A model generated the notes under the pieces. That model was given only the letters and a program-made list of their open reading frames with translations, searched no databases and was not told where the DNA came from. From Olsenella_K absiana (GTDB lineage: Bacteria; Actinomycetota; Coriobacteriia; Coriobacteriales; Atopobiaceae): DNA of 64,000 bases. Every line of letters begins with the position of its first letter. The first letter of the stretch is position 1. Position numbers and translations under genes: made by a program. Shown here piece after piece: positions 17,636 to 25,465 of the stretch. The stretch is from NCBI RefSeq assembly GCF_036408855.1, contig NZ_JAZGJQ010000003.1:254589-318588 (forward strand). The letters run 5' to 3'.

Positions 17636-17646
17636 ACTCTACCGCA
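17636..17646 (-). promoter_or_regulatory. Candidate promoter of the CAU tRNA
   Basis: Minus strand TG-CGG-TAGAGT, thirteen bases upstream of the tRNA 5' end. A TTGCAC lies fourteen bases further upstream, shorter than the usual spacing. Confidence 0.4.
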
Positions 17647-17687
17647 TCGTGCCCCGTGCAACGGCGGCGCCAGGGCTAAAGCGGTAT

Positions 17688-17713
17688 AAAAAACTCCGCA
17701 CCGGAGTGCGGAG
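17688..17713 (-). terminator. Terminator of tRNA-Ala
   Basis: Minus strand: CTCCGCAC and GTGCGGAG form an 8-bp perfect stem with a TCCG loop, followed by TTTTTT. Confidence 0.88.
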
Positions 17714-17724
17714 CCGAGTTTACC

Positions 17725-17800
17725 TGGTGGAGAATAGGGGATTCGAACCCCTGACCTCATGACTGCCAGTCATGCGCTCTCCCAGCTGAGCTAATTCCCC
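17725..17800 (-). tRNA. tRNA-Ala (GGC)
   Basis: Cloverleaf on the minus strand with anticodon stem CATGA/TCATG around CTGGCAG, anticodon GGC. The acceptor GGGGAAT/ATTCTCC contains the G3-U70 wobble that marks alanine tRNAs. CCA is encoded at 17725-17727. Confidence 0.95.
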
Positions 17801-17816
17801 AAACGCAACGGTGGAT

Positions 17817-17845
17817 ACCTTACTCCTGCCGACGCGTCTGGTCAA
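17817..17845 (-). promoter_or_regulatory. Promoter of tRNA-Ala
   Basis: Minus strand TTGACC, 17-base spacer, TAAGGT; about seventeen bases before the tRNA 5' end. Good sigma-70-type match. Confidence 0.7.
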
Positions 17846-17978
17846 GGGCGAGTTGGCCTAGACTGGAGAGAACGTGGACGCGCGGGCGCCGTCTCTGCCC
17901 CGCGCGACGCGTGGGTACGAACAAAGCTGCAGGTTGGTCGGGCCCGGAAGGGCCGAAGTCTCGTCCCAGGAGGTTCTC

Positions 17979-18374
17979 GTGTCCCCCGAAAGCAAGCGGA
18001 TCAAGGTATTCACCCTTATCAGTCTCGTGTACGGCCTCGTCTCCCTGTTCTGCGGCATCTTCATGGTCTCCGCGCTTGGCGAGCAGACGCCCGTCGGCGC
18101 CGCCGAGGCCGGAGGCGGCGTGGTCTCCTTCGTCCTCGGGATCCGTGGGTCGCTGCTCGCAAACGTCCCCAACAAGGCAGGCGGGCTCATGAGGCTCTCG
18201 GGAGTCCTGCTTCTCGTGCAGGTCGCCCTGATCGCGGCCGTCGTCGTGCTCGTGGGCCCGGCAGCCGCCCAGGCTCACGCCCCCGCGCTCGCCCTCATGT
18301 GCGCGGGCGCCGTCGTGACCCTCGTCGTGTTCTGCCTCTCCCGAGCCCTCCACAGGAGGAACCTCGCGAAGTAG
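17979..18374 (+). CDS. Small membrane protein with four predicted helices
   Basis: 131 residues. Four hydrophobic segments are visible: VFTLISLVYGLVSLFCGIFM, the GGGVVSFVLGIRGSLLA region, LSGVLLLVQVALIAAVVVLV, and LALMCAGAVVTLVVFCL, with a basic C-terminus. I recognise no family. The GTG at 17979 has CCAGGAGG eight bases upstream; the frame is open further upstream but without a ribosome-binding site or hydrophobicity. A -10-like site (TG-GCC-TAGACT) at 17854-17864 could start its transcript. Confidence 0.65.
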   Translation: MSPESKRIKVFTLISLVYGLVSLFCGIFMVSALGEQTPVGAAEAGGGVVSFVLGIRGSLLANVPNKAGGLMRLSGVLLLVQVALIAAVVVLVGPAAAQAHAPALALMCAGAVVTLVVFCLSRALHRRNLAK

Positions 18375-18472
18375 GCCCAACGCGAAGGGGGCCTCTTGCC
18401 CCGCAGGCTGGCGCGCCGGGCACAGGAATTTCTCGGACAGGGGAAAATTCTCGTGCGCTTGCGGGGAGAGTC

Positions 18473-18481
18473 TGGTAATAT
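18473..18481 (+). promoter_or_regulatory. Promoter of tRNA-Val (extended -10)
   Basis: TGgTAATAT, fourteen bases before the tRNA 5' end. No strong -35 at 17 bases. Confidence 0.55.
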
Positions 18482-18495
18482 AACCCGTGCGTTGC

Positions 18496-18570
18496 GGGCG
18501 ATTAGCTCAGGGGTAGAGCGCTTCCTTCACACGGAAGAGGTCGCTGGTTCGAAACCAGCATCGCCCACCA
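18496..18570 (+). tRNA. tRNA-Val (CAC)
   Basis: Cloverleaf with acceptor GGGCGAT/ATCGCCC, anticodon stem CTTCC/GGAAG and loop TTCACAC, giving anticodon CAC. T arm GGTTCGAAA, encoded CCA at 18568-18570. Confidence 0.95.
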
Positions 18571-18581
18571 TAGGATGAGAG

Positions 18582-18606
18582 GGCCGGAGTTCGCTCCGGC
18601 CTTTTT
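18582..18606 (+). terminator. Terminator of tRNA-Val
   Basis: GGCCGGAG, TTCG tetraloop, CTCCGGCC, then TTTTT. It overlaps the region just before the next gene's ribosome-binding site. Confidence 0.9.
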
Positions 18607-18624
18607 GCTATGCGGAGGTGGAGC

Positions 18625-19008
18625 ATGGACGCGAAGGGCGAGAACCCGGTCGAGAAGTTCGGCATGTACATCGCGCACATCGGCGTCAACGCCGAGGCGG
18701 ACGAGGACACCATGAGGATCGTGGACGAGTTCTCGGGCCTCCTCGGCCTCGAGCACATGACCGTCGCCCCGGTCTCGGAGTTCGCCGGGGACTTCGTCGA
18801 GGTCATGAAGCCCGGGCACGGCAGCGGCGAGCGGGGCCACATCGGCTTCCACGTGAACGACGTCGAAGCCGCGGCGAAGTGGTTCGACGAGCACGGCTCC
18901 AAGATCGACTGGGACCACTGCGCCAAGAACCCGGACGGCTCGCTCTTCCTCGTCTACTTCGAGAAGGAGATCGCTGGCTTCGCGATCCACCTGACCGCGC
19001 AGAAGTAG
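18625..19008 (+). CDS. VOC-superfamily (glyoxalase/dioxygenase fold) protein
   Basis: 127 residues that fit a single vicinal-oxygen-chelate domain: an N-terminal strand with AHIGVNAEAD, a central FVEVMKPG-x-GERGHIGFHVND segment and a C-terminal DGSLFLVYFEKEIAGFAIHL. Histidines in AHIG and HIGFHV are candidate metal ligands. Similar short proteins in Firmicutes and Coriobacteria are often annotated as KDPG-aldolase-associated, without proof; I would not assign a substrate. The ATG at 18625 follows GGAGGTGGAG; an ATG fifteen bases earlier lies in the terminator's shadow and has no such box. Confidence 0.75.
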   Translation: MDAKGENPVEKFGMYIAHIGVNAEADEDTMRIVDEFSGLLGLEHMTVAPVSEFAGDFVEVMKPGHGSGERGHIGFHVNDVEAAAKWFDEHGSKIDWDHCAKNPDGSLFLVYFEKEIAGFAIHLTAQK

Positions 19009-19122
19009 CGGGCGCCCGGGCGCTTCGTGGTACTTGTTTGCAGAGGCGCGCCGCCATGCAGGCGCGGCGGTCCCTGGGGTACCCTTGAGTGCGTAAGCCA
19101 GGAGAGCGTCGGGAGGACGCAC

Positions 19123-21117
19123 TTGATAGCTCTTGCAGACAAGATTACCAAGTCCTTTGGCGGCCGCGTCCTGTACGCGGCCGCTACGCTTCAGCTCAAC
19201 GCCGGCGAGCGCTGGGGCCTCGTGGGCCCCAACGGCGCGGGCAAGACGACCCTGCTCAAGATCATCATGGGCAAGGAGTCGCCGGACGAGGGCACGGTCT
19301 CGTTCGCCAAGGACACGACCGTCGGCTACCTCGAGCAGGAGACCAAGCTCGCGGGCGACAAGACCGCCCTGGCCGAGGTCGTGGATTCCGCGACCGAGGT
19401 CAAGCGCCTCCAGGCGCGCATCCGCGAGATGGAAGAGAGGATCTCGGACCCAGCGGCGGACATCGACAGCCCTGAGTACCAGCGCCTGCTCGAGAGCTAC
19501 GGCTCCACGCAGGACCGCTTCGAGCGCCTGGGCGGCTACGAGGTCGAGGCGCGCGCCAAGCAGATCCTCGCCGGCCTCGGCTTCCCGACCGAGGACTTCG
19601 ACAAGCCCGCCAAGGAGTTCTCGGGCGGCTGGCAGATGCGCATCTCGCTCTCCAAGCTCCTGCTGCGCCACCCCGACCTCCTCCTGCTCGACGAGCCGAC
19701 GAACCACCTCGACCTCGAGAGCGTCAAGTGGCTCGAGTCGTTCCTCGCCTCCTACGACGGGGCGGTCCTGCTCGTGAGCCACGACCGCGCCTTCATGGAC
19801 GCCTGCGTGAGCCACATCGCCTCGCTCGAGAACAAGCGCCTCATGACCTACACCGGCAACTACTCGAGCTACCTCAGCCAGCGCGAGGACAACCTGGAGC
19901 AGCTCCGCGCCAAGCGCGCCAAGCAGGAGAAGGACATCCAGCACATAGAGACCTTCATCGAGCGCTTCCGCTACAAGCCCACGAAGGCCAAGCAGGTCCA
20001 GGAGCGCGTGCGGAAGCTCGAGAAGATCAAGGAGGAGCTCGTCGTCCTGCCGGAGCAGTCCAAGCGGGTGCACTTCTCCTTCCCGGCGCCCCCGCGCACG
20101 GGCGACATGGTGGTCAGCGTCGAGGACGTCTCCAAGCACTACGGCGACAACGACGTCTACGACGACGTCTCCCTCACGCTCTACCGTGGCGACCACGTCG
20201 CCCTCGTGGGTCCCAACGGCGCGGGCAAGTCGACCCTCATGAAGCTCATCAACGGCCACGAGGAGCCGACCTCCGGCACCGTCACGCTCGGCCAGAACGT
20301 GACGCAGGCCTACTACGCCCAGCACCAGCTCGAGGAGCTGACCGCCTCCAACACGGTGATGCAGGAGATGGACGAGGCGGCCCCCGGCTGGACGAGCTCG
20401 GAGGAGCGACGCCTCCTCGGCGCCTTCCTCTTCCACGGCGACGACGTCAACAAGCTCGTGGACGTCCTCTCCGGCGGCGAGAAGGCCCGCCTCGCCCTGG
20501 CGAAGATGCTCGTCGCCCCCGACCCGCTGCTGTGCCTCGACGAGCCCACCAACCACCTCGACATCGACTCGGTCGACGTGCTCGAGCGAGCGCTCGTCGA
20601 GTTCCCGGGGACCATCGTCCTCATCAGCCACGACGAGCACCTCGTGCGCGCGGTGGCCAACAAGGTGGTCGACGTGCGCGACCACAAGGTGACGCTCTAC
20701 GACGGGGACTACGACTACTACGAGTTCAAGCGCGCTGAGCTCGAGGCGCGCTCGGCGGGAGCCGAGGCCCCGGCCCAGGCCGCGCCGGCCGCCGCGCAGG
20801 CGAGGCCGGAGGACGCTCGCCCCAAGGGCAGGAACGTCAAGACGCGCGAGCAGCGCCGCGCCGAGGCGGACGCGAGGAACGCCGCCAACCGCGCGCTCAA
20901 GGCGGAGCGCAGGCGCCTCAAGGAGGTCGAGGGCGCGCTCGGGCCCGCGCACGCCCGCTACGAGGAGCTCATGGGCCTCATGGCCTCCGAGGAGCTCTAC
21001 AACGACTCGGCGAGGTTCGACAAGGCCATGAAGGAGTATGAGTCCCTCTCGAAGAAGATCCCCAGGCTCGAGGAGGAGTGGCTGGAGCTCACCGAGAAGA
21101 TCGAGGCGGGCGTCTGA
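19123..21117 (+). CDS. ABC-F family ATPase (translation-associated or ribosome-protection type)
   Basis: 664 residues with two soluble ABC modules and no membrane domain. Domain 1: Walker A GPNGAGKTT, signature FSGGWQMR, Walker B LLLLDEPTNHLDL. Domain 2: GPNGAGKST, LSGGEKARLAL, LCLDEPTNHLDID. The linker between them (about residues 245-320) is charged and helical, like the P-site tRNA-interaction motif, and a C-terminal coiled coil (PKGRNVKTREQRRAEAD onward) resembles YdiF/Uup-type proteins. The start is TTG 19123 with GGGAGGA six bases before. It overlaps the next gene by one base (TGATG). Confidence 0.9.
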   Translation: MIALADKITKSFGGRVLYAAATLQLNAGERWGLVGPNGAGKTTLLKIIMGKESPDEGTVSFAKDTTVGYLEQETKLAGDKTALAEVVDSATEVKRLQARIREMEERISDPAADIDSPEYQRLLESYGSTQDRFERLGGYEVEARAKQILAGLGFPTEDFDKPAKEFSGGWQMRISLSKLLLRHPDLLLLDEPTNHLDLESVKWLESFLASYDGAVLLVSHDRAFMDACVSHIASLENKRLMTYTGNYSSYLSQREDNLEQLRAKRAKQEKDIQHIETFIERFRYKPTKAKQVQERVRKLEKIKEELVVLPEQSKRVHFSFPAPPRTGDMVVSVEDVSKHYGDNDVYDDVSLTLYRGDHVALVGPNGAGKSTLMKLINGHEEPTSGTVTLGQNVTQAYYAQHQLEELTASNTVMQEMDEAAPGWTSSEERRLLGAFLFHGDDVNKLVDVLSGGEKARLALAKMLVAPDPLLCLDEPTNHLDIDSVDVLERALVEFPGTIVLISHDEHLVRAVANKVVDVRDHKVTLYDGDYDYYEFKRAELEARSAGAEAPAQAAPAAAQARPEDARPKGRNVKTREQRRAEADARNAANRALKAERRRLKEVEGALGPAHARYEELMGLMASEELYNDSARFDKAMKEYESLSKKIPRLEEEWLELTEKIEAGV

Positions 21118-21692
21118 TGGCGAGCCACTTCAGGGACGGGGCAGCCGTGCCGGACGACCCCGGCACGAGAGCGACCGTCGCCCAGGCGGCCGGGCGCACC
21201 CGCGTGATGGGGGCGCAGCCCCCGACGACGCGCCTCGCCCGCGACCTCGACGACACCCTGCCCAGCATCCCCGTGGGTGCCGCCTCGGGTCGCGCGTACG
21301 CTCCCGAGCCGGAGCCGGTTCGCGTCGACGCCGTGCCGTCCCCCGCGCAGTACCGCTACGGAGAGGAGCCCGGCGCCGCGTCGCCCGCCCGTCGCCGGCG
21401 CCACCTGCCGGCCCGGGGCCTCCTCGCCCTTCTCGCCTGGGCGTGCCGGCTCGCCGCCATCACGCTGAGCGTCGTCGCGGTCCTCGACTGCTTCTCCAAC
21501 CTCAGCTCCAGGACGGCCCTCTTCAACCTCACGGCCGCCCTGGCCTCCGCGCTCCCGGCCCGGGTGTCGGGCCTCTACGTCATCAACACGCCCTTCGGGG
21601 GCGCCTTCCGCGGGGACTTCGCCCTCTCCGCGCTCGCCCTCTTCGTCGCCGACTGGCTCCTGTGCCGCGTCCGCGGCTCGCTGAGGAGATAG
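21117..21692 (+). CDS. Membrane protein of unknown function
   Basis: 191 residues. A polar, Pro/Ala/Arg-rich region of about 100 residues (likely cytoplasmic and disordered) is followed by a hydrophobic helix GLLALLAWACRLAAITLSVV, a loop that includes GLYVINTPFGGAFRG, and a second hydrophobic helix FALSALALFVADWLLCR. No family recognised. The ATG overlaps the stop of the ABC-F gene and the next gene begins eight bases after this one ends, so it is part of the same operon. Confidence 0.6.
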   Translation: MASHFRDGAAVPDDPGTRATVAQAAGRTRVMGAQPPTTRLARDLDDTLPSIPVGAASGRAYAPEPEPVRVDAVPSPAQYRYGEEPGAASPARRRRHLPARGLLALLAWACRLAAITLSVVAVLDCFSNLSSRTALFNLTAALASALPARVSGLYVINTPFGGAFRGDFALSALALFVADWLLCRVRGSLRR

Positions 21693-21700
21693 GGGGATAC

Positions 21701-22387
21701 GTGCTCGGATACAGCGCACTCGACATCCTGAACCTGGCGCTCTCCCTCGCGCTCGTGATCTTCTCGGCCATGGTGCACGAGGTCGCGCACGGCTGGGTCG
21801 CCTACAGGCTTGGCGACGCGACCGCCAAGCGGGCGGGCAGGCTCACCCTCAACCCGGCCAGGCACCTGGACCCGTTCGGCTCAGTCGTGCTGCCGCTCTT
21901 GATGGCCGTCGCGGGCTGGCCCGTCTTCGCCTACGCCAAGCCCGTCCCCTACAACCCCAACAACCTGCGCAACCCGCGCACCGACGAGGTCCTTGTCGCC
22001 CTCGCCGGCCCCGCGTCAAACCTCCTGCAGGCGCTCGCGGGGGCGGCCGTCTACCAGCTCGTCCTCTCCCGCCTGCTCGCCGACGGGGGCTCCCTGGTCG
22101 TCGGCGGCGCCTCCTTCTGGGTGCTGAGGGCGCTTGCCCTCTACGTCTACGTCAACCTCGTCCTCATGTTCTTCAACCTGATCCCGCTCCCGCCGCTCGA
22201 CGGCTCGAAGCTCGTCATGCCGCTGCTGCATGGAAGCGCGCGCGAGCGCTACTACCACATCCAGTCGTACAGCCTCCCGATCCTCGTCGCCGTGCTCTAC
22301 CTCGTCCCCATGGTCGTGCACTTTGACCCCCTGAGCCTCTACCTCGACGCGACGGCGGGGAACCTCCTCGAGCTCCTGCTCGCCTAG
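21701..22387 (+). CDS. Site-2 protease family membrane metalloprotease (M50B)
   Basis: 228 residues, five to six membrane segments. The zinc motif HEVAHGWVAYRLGD lies in the first helix, NPARHLDPFGSVVLPLL and PVPYNPNNLRNPRTDEVLVALAGP (quoted in part) follow, and the C-terminal NLIPLPPLDGSK supplies the Asp ligand. This is the short subfamily without a PDZ domain that commonly precedes scpA. Its substrates are unknown. GTG start at 21701 with GGGGGA upstream; the frame is open much further 5' without homology. Confidence 0.88.
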   Translation: MLGYSALDILNLALSLALVIFSAMVHEVAHGWVAYRLGDATAKRAGRLTLNPARHLDPFGSVVLPLLMAVAGWPVFAYAKPVPYNPNNLRNPRTDEVLVALAGPASNLLQALAGAAVYQLVLSRLLADGGSLVVGGASFWVLRALALYVYVNLVLMFFNLIPLPPLDGSKLVMPLLHGSARERYYHIQSYSLPILVAVLYLVPMVVHFDPLSLYLDATAGNLLELLLA

Positions 22388-22397
22388 GTGGGAGCCC

Positions 22398-23216
22398 ATG
22401 TCCTACCGCGTCCGCACACAGGTCTTCTCGGGCCCCTTCGACCTCCTGCTCTCCCTGGTGAGCAGGCAGAAGGTAGCCATCGGCTCCATCTCCATCTCGG
22501 AGGTGGCCGACCAGTACCTCGCCGAGGTCGAGCGCATGGGGGAGCTCGACCTGGACGTGGCGAGCGACTTCGTGCTCGTTGCCTCGACGCTGCTCGACAT
22601 GAAGGCCGCCTCGCTCGTCCCCGACGAGGGCGTGCGCCTGGTCTCCGACGACGAGGACGAGCTCGGCGACGAGTTCGCGGGCATGAGCCCCGACGAGGCC
22701 CGCGAGGCCCTGGTCGGGCGCCTCGTCACCTACAAGCAGTTCAGGGGGGCGGCCGCGGCCCTCGCGAGCCGCGAGCTCGTCGAGTCGCTCATGGTGCCGC
22801 GCACGGCCGGGCCCGACCCCGAGTTCCTGGGCCTCATTCCCGACTACCTCGAGGGCGTGACCCTGCGCAGCCTCGCCGTCATCTGCGCCGACCTCGACTC
22901 GAGGAGGGGTCGCTTCCTGCTGGAGGACGAGCACATCGCCCCGCACCGCCTGCCGGTCATCCTGACCGTGGCCTCCGTCGACCGCGTCACGCGCAGCCGC
23001 GGCTCGGTCACGTTCCGGGAGCTCATAGACGGCGACACGAGGCCGGAGGTCGTGGTCGCGACCTTCCTCGCCATGCTCGAGCTCTTCAAGCGCGGCTCGG
23101 TCAGGGTGACCCAGGACGAGGTCTTCGGGGACATCAGGATCGACCGCGTCGAGGGGGCGCCGGCCTTCGAGCTCGACGAGGAGGACCTTACCAGCATCGG
23201 AGAGGATGACCTGTGA
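22398..23216 (+). CDS. scpA: Segregation and condensation protein A (kleisin)
   Basis: Kleisin subunit that bridges SMC heads. N-terminal FSGPFDLLLSLVSRQKVAIG and the SEVADQYLAEVERM-LDVASDFVLVASTLLDMKA block (quoted in parts) are hallmarks; a helical C-terminal domain follows (FRELIDGD, VVATFLAMLELFKRG). Length is 272 residues. It is eleven bases after the M50 gene and overlaps scpB. Confidence 0.94.
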   Translation: MSYRVRTQVFSGPFDLLLSLVSRQKVAIGSISISEVADQYLAEVERMGELDLDVASDFVLVASTLLDMKAASLVPDEGVRLVSDDEDELGDEFAGMSPDEAREALVGRLVTYKQFRGAAAALASRELVESLMVPRTAGPDPEFLGLIPDYLEGVTLRSLAVICADLDSRRGRFLLEDEHIAPHRLPVILTVASVDRVTRSRGSVTFRELIDGDTRPEVVVATFLAMLELFKRGSVRVTQDEVFGDIRIDRVEGAPAFELDEEDLTSIGEDDL

Positions 23217-23902
23217 TGCAGCAGCTCCAGCAACTCGAGCCCGACTCGATGGCCCCGGCCGTCGAGGCCCTGCTCCTCGTGTCGACGGACGCCGTCTCTG
23301 CGCAGGAGCTCGCCCGCGCGCTCGGGCTGGCGCCGGCGGAGGTGGAGGACGTCCTGAGGGCGCTCTCGGAGGAGTACGCCCGCGCCAACCGCGGCTTCCA
23401 GCTGAGGGAGCTCGCGGGAGGCTGGCGGCTGTGCACGCACCCGGCCTTCCACGAGCAGGTGGAGGGCTACGTCCTGTCGTGGGACAAGCACACGCTCTCC
23501 CAGGCCGCCCTCGAGACGCTCGCCGTCATCGCCTACCACCAGCCGGTCTCGCGCGAGGGGGTGCGCGAGGTCCGCGGCGTCAACTCGGACGGCGTCATCG
23601 GGTCCCTGCGCCAGAAGGGGCTGGTCCGCGAGGTCGGCAAGGACGACCGCCAGGCCGCGCTCTTCGGCACGACCCGCGCCTTCCTCGAGCACTTCGGCCT
23701 GAGGTCGCTCAAGGACCTGCCGCCCCTCGAGGACTTCGCGCCCGACGAGCAGTCGAGGCGCTTCATCCGCGAGCGGCTCTCCGGGGCGCACGTGGAGTCG
23801 ACGCTCGAGGACGCGGCGGACGAGATCGAGGAGGAGAAGGACCTCTTCGAGGACGGCGAAGCGGAGGGCCCGGAGGACGGGCCGGAGGGGGACGTGGAGT
23901 AG
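23213..23902 (+). CDS. scpB: Segregation and condensation protein B
   Basis: Winged-helix partner of ScpA in the SMC complex. VEALLLVSTDAVSAQELARA opens the first winged helix; LETLAVIAYHQPVSREGVREVRGV and the TRAFLEHFGLRSLKDLP segment are typical of the second. Length is about 229 residues with an acidic tail. Start could be GTG 23213 (overlapping the scpA stop, GAGAGG seven bases upstream) or the adjacent ATG 23216. Confidence 0.93.
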   Translation: MMQQLQQLEPDSMAPAVEALLLVSTDAVSAQELARALGLAPAEVEDVLRALSEEYARANRGFQLRELAGGWRLCTHPAFHEQVEGYVLSWDKHTLSQAALETLAVIAYHQPVSREGVREVRGVNSDGVIGSLRQKGLVREVGKDDRQAALFGTTRAFLEHFGLRSLKDLPPLEDFAPDEQSRRFIRERLSGAHVESTLEDAADEIEEEKDLFEDGEAEGPEDGPEGDVE

Positions 23903-23903
23903 G

Positions 23904-24770
23904 ATGGACGAGATGGGGGAGGCGGGTCCCGTGCAGGAGGGCTCCGGGCGCATCGTGCCCATGAGGCTCCAGAAGTTCCTCGCCCGGGCGGGGGCCGCGA
24001 GCAGGAGGGGATCGGAGAACCTCATGACGGCGGGCAGGGTCCGCGTCAACGGCGAGGTGGTCCGCGAGCTGGGCAGCAAGGTGGACCCGCTGCGCGACCG
24101 CGTGACCGTCGACGGGGTCGAGTTCCGGATCGCGGACGGCCCCACCTACCTCATGCTCAACAAGCCCGCGGGCTACGTGACCACCATGAGCGACCCGCAG
24201 GGGCGCCCGTGCGTGGCGGACCTCGTCCCCTGCGGGCGCTACCCGGGGCTCTTCGCGGTCGGCAGGCTCGACAGGGACACCACGGGCCTTCTGCTCTTCA
24301 CGACGGACGGCGAGGCGGCCCACCAGCTCCTGCACCCCTCGCATCACGTCTCCAAGCACTACGTGGCGCTCGTGGAGGGCAGGCCCACGGCCGCCCAGCT
24401 CGACCGGCTCCGCCATGGGATCCGCCTGCGCGACGGCATGGCGCAGCCCGCGGAGGCGGAGGTCATCGGCCCTGGCGACGCGCTCTTCGGCGCGGTGGCC
24501 CCGGAGGGGGCGCGCGGCGACGTGAGCGTCGTGGGGATAAGGATCCAGGAGGGCAGGAAGCACCAGGTCAAGCGCATGCTCGGCGCCATCGGCCACAAGG
24601 TGCTGCGCCTGCACCGCGACGAGTTCGGCCCGCTCAGGCTCACGGGGGTCGCCGAGGGCCGCTGGCGCCTCCTCACGGACGGCGAGGTCGCGGCGATCAG
24701 GCGCGTCGTCGGCGAGGCAAGGGAGGCCGGCGCGGGCGCCGGCGCGCGCGAGGGCGAGAGGGAGGACTAG
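23904..24770 (+). CDS. rluB: 23S rRNA pseudouridine synthase RluB-like
   Basis: RsuA/RluB/E/F family. An N-terminal S4 RNA-binding domain (MRLQKFLARAGAASRRGSE, from about residue 20) is followed by the catalytic domain with GRLDRDTTGLLLFTTDGE, where the Asp in RLDRDT is the nucleophile, and KHYVALVEG, then QEGRKHQVKRMLGAIGH. About 19 residues precede the S4 domain; an internal ATG near 23961 is a possible shorter start. In the scpA-scpB-rluB order seen across Gram-positives, modification of 23S U2605-equivalent is the usual role. Confidence 0.92.
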   Translation: MDEMGEAGPVQEGSGRIVPMRLQKFLARAGAASRRGSENLMTAGRVRVNGEVVRELGSKVDPLRDRVTVDGVEFRIADGPTYLMLNKPAGYVTTMSDPQGRPCVADLVPCGRYPGLFAVGRLDRDTTGLLLFTTDGEAAHQLLHPSHHVSKHYVALVEGRPTAAQLDRLRHGIRLRDGMAQPAEAEVIGPGDALFGAVAPEGARGDVSVVGIRIQEGRKHQVKRMLGAIGHKVLRLHRDEFGPLRLTGVAEGRWRLLTDGEVAAIRRVVGEAREAGAGAGAREGERED

Positions 24771-24772
24771 GC

Positions 24773-25465
24773 TTGGCAGCACGTCACAGGATACTGGTCA
24801 TGAGGCACCCGGAGACGGTGGCGAACACCCGCCGCTTCCTCTCGGGGCGCGAGGACGTCGAGCTCACGGAGAGGGGGGAGCGCGAGCGCCTCGAGGCCAT
24901 CGAGGCCGTCTGCGCTTGGGGGCCCGACCGCGTCTGGTCGTCGCCGTTGTCGCGCTGCACGACCATAGCCGAGGCCGCCGCCGAGCGTCTCCACGTCCCC
25001 TTCGAGGTGCACGAGAACCTCGTGGAGCTCGAGTTCGGCTCCGTCCAGAACGTCCCCTACGACGAGGTCGCCGAGCTCGGCTACCCCTTCCCGTGGCACC
25101 TCGACGAGCGCGGACGCTCCATCGCGGCGCCCGGCGCGGAGGACTTCGAGCACCTCAGGGCGCGCGCCAAGGCGCTCCTCGCGGAGCTTCTCCCCCTTGA
25201 GGGCAGGACGGCCTGCGTGACGCACGGCGGACTCACGAGGGGCCTTCTCGGCGCCGTCTTCGACACGCCGCTCGAGACCTTCTGGAACGTCTCGATCTCC
25301 AACGTCTCGTCGCAGGTCCTGACTTGCGACGGCACCACCTTCCGCCTCGCCGCCCTCGGGCTCGCCCCGCGCGAGGTGGTGGCCCGCGCCAAGGACCCCT
25401 CCCTCATGGGCAACGACACGACACAGACCATCTCCGGGGTGATTGAGCATGAAGATCGCAATTGA
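24773..25465 (+). CDS. Histidine phosphatase family protein (phosphoglycerate-mutase-like)
   Basis: 230 residues. The catalytic motif reads RHPETVANT instead of the more common RHGET, keeping the phospho-accepting His; the second His is in VTHGGLTRGLLG. ELTERGERERLEAIEAV and VWSSPLSRCTTIAEAAAERL are standard. Members include cofactor-dependent mutases, phosphatases and alpha-ribazole phosphatase; the substrate is not evident. TTG start with GGAGGA seven bases upstream, three bases after rluB. The gene overlaps cmk by 17 bases. Confidence 0.82.
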   Translation: MAARHRILVMRHPETVANTRRFLSGREDVELTERGERERLEAIEAVCAWGPDRVWSSPLSRCTTIAEAAAERLHVPFEVHENLVELEFGSVQNVPYDEVAELGYPFPWHLDERGRSIAAPGAEDFEHLRARAKALLAELLPLEGRTACVTHGGLTRGLLGAVFDTPLETFWNVSISNVSSQVLTCDGTTFRLAALGLAPREVVARAKDPSLMGNDTTQTISGVIEHEDRN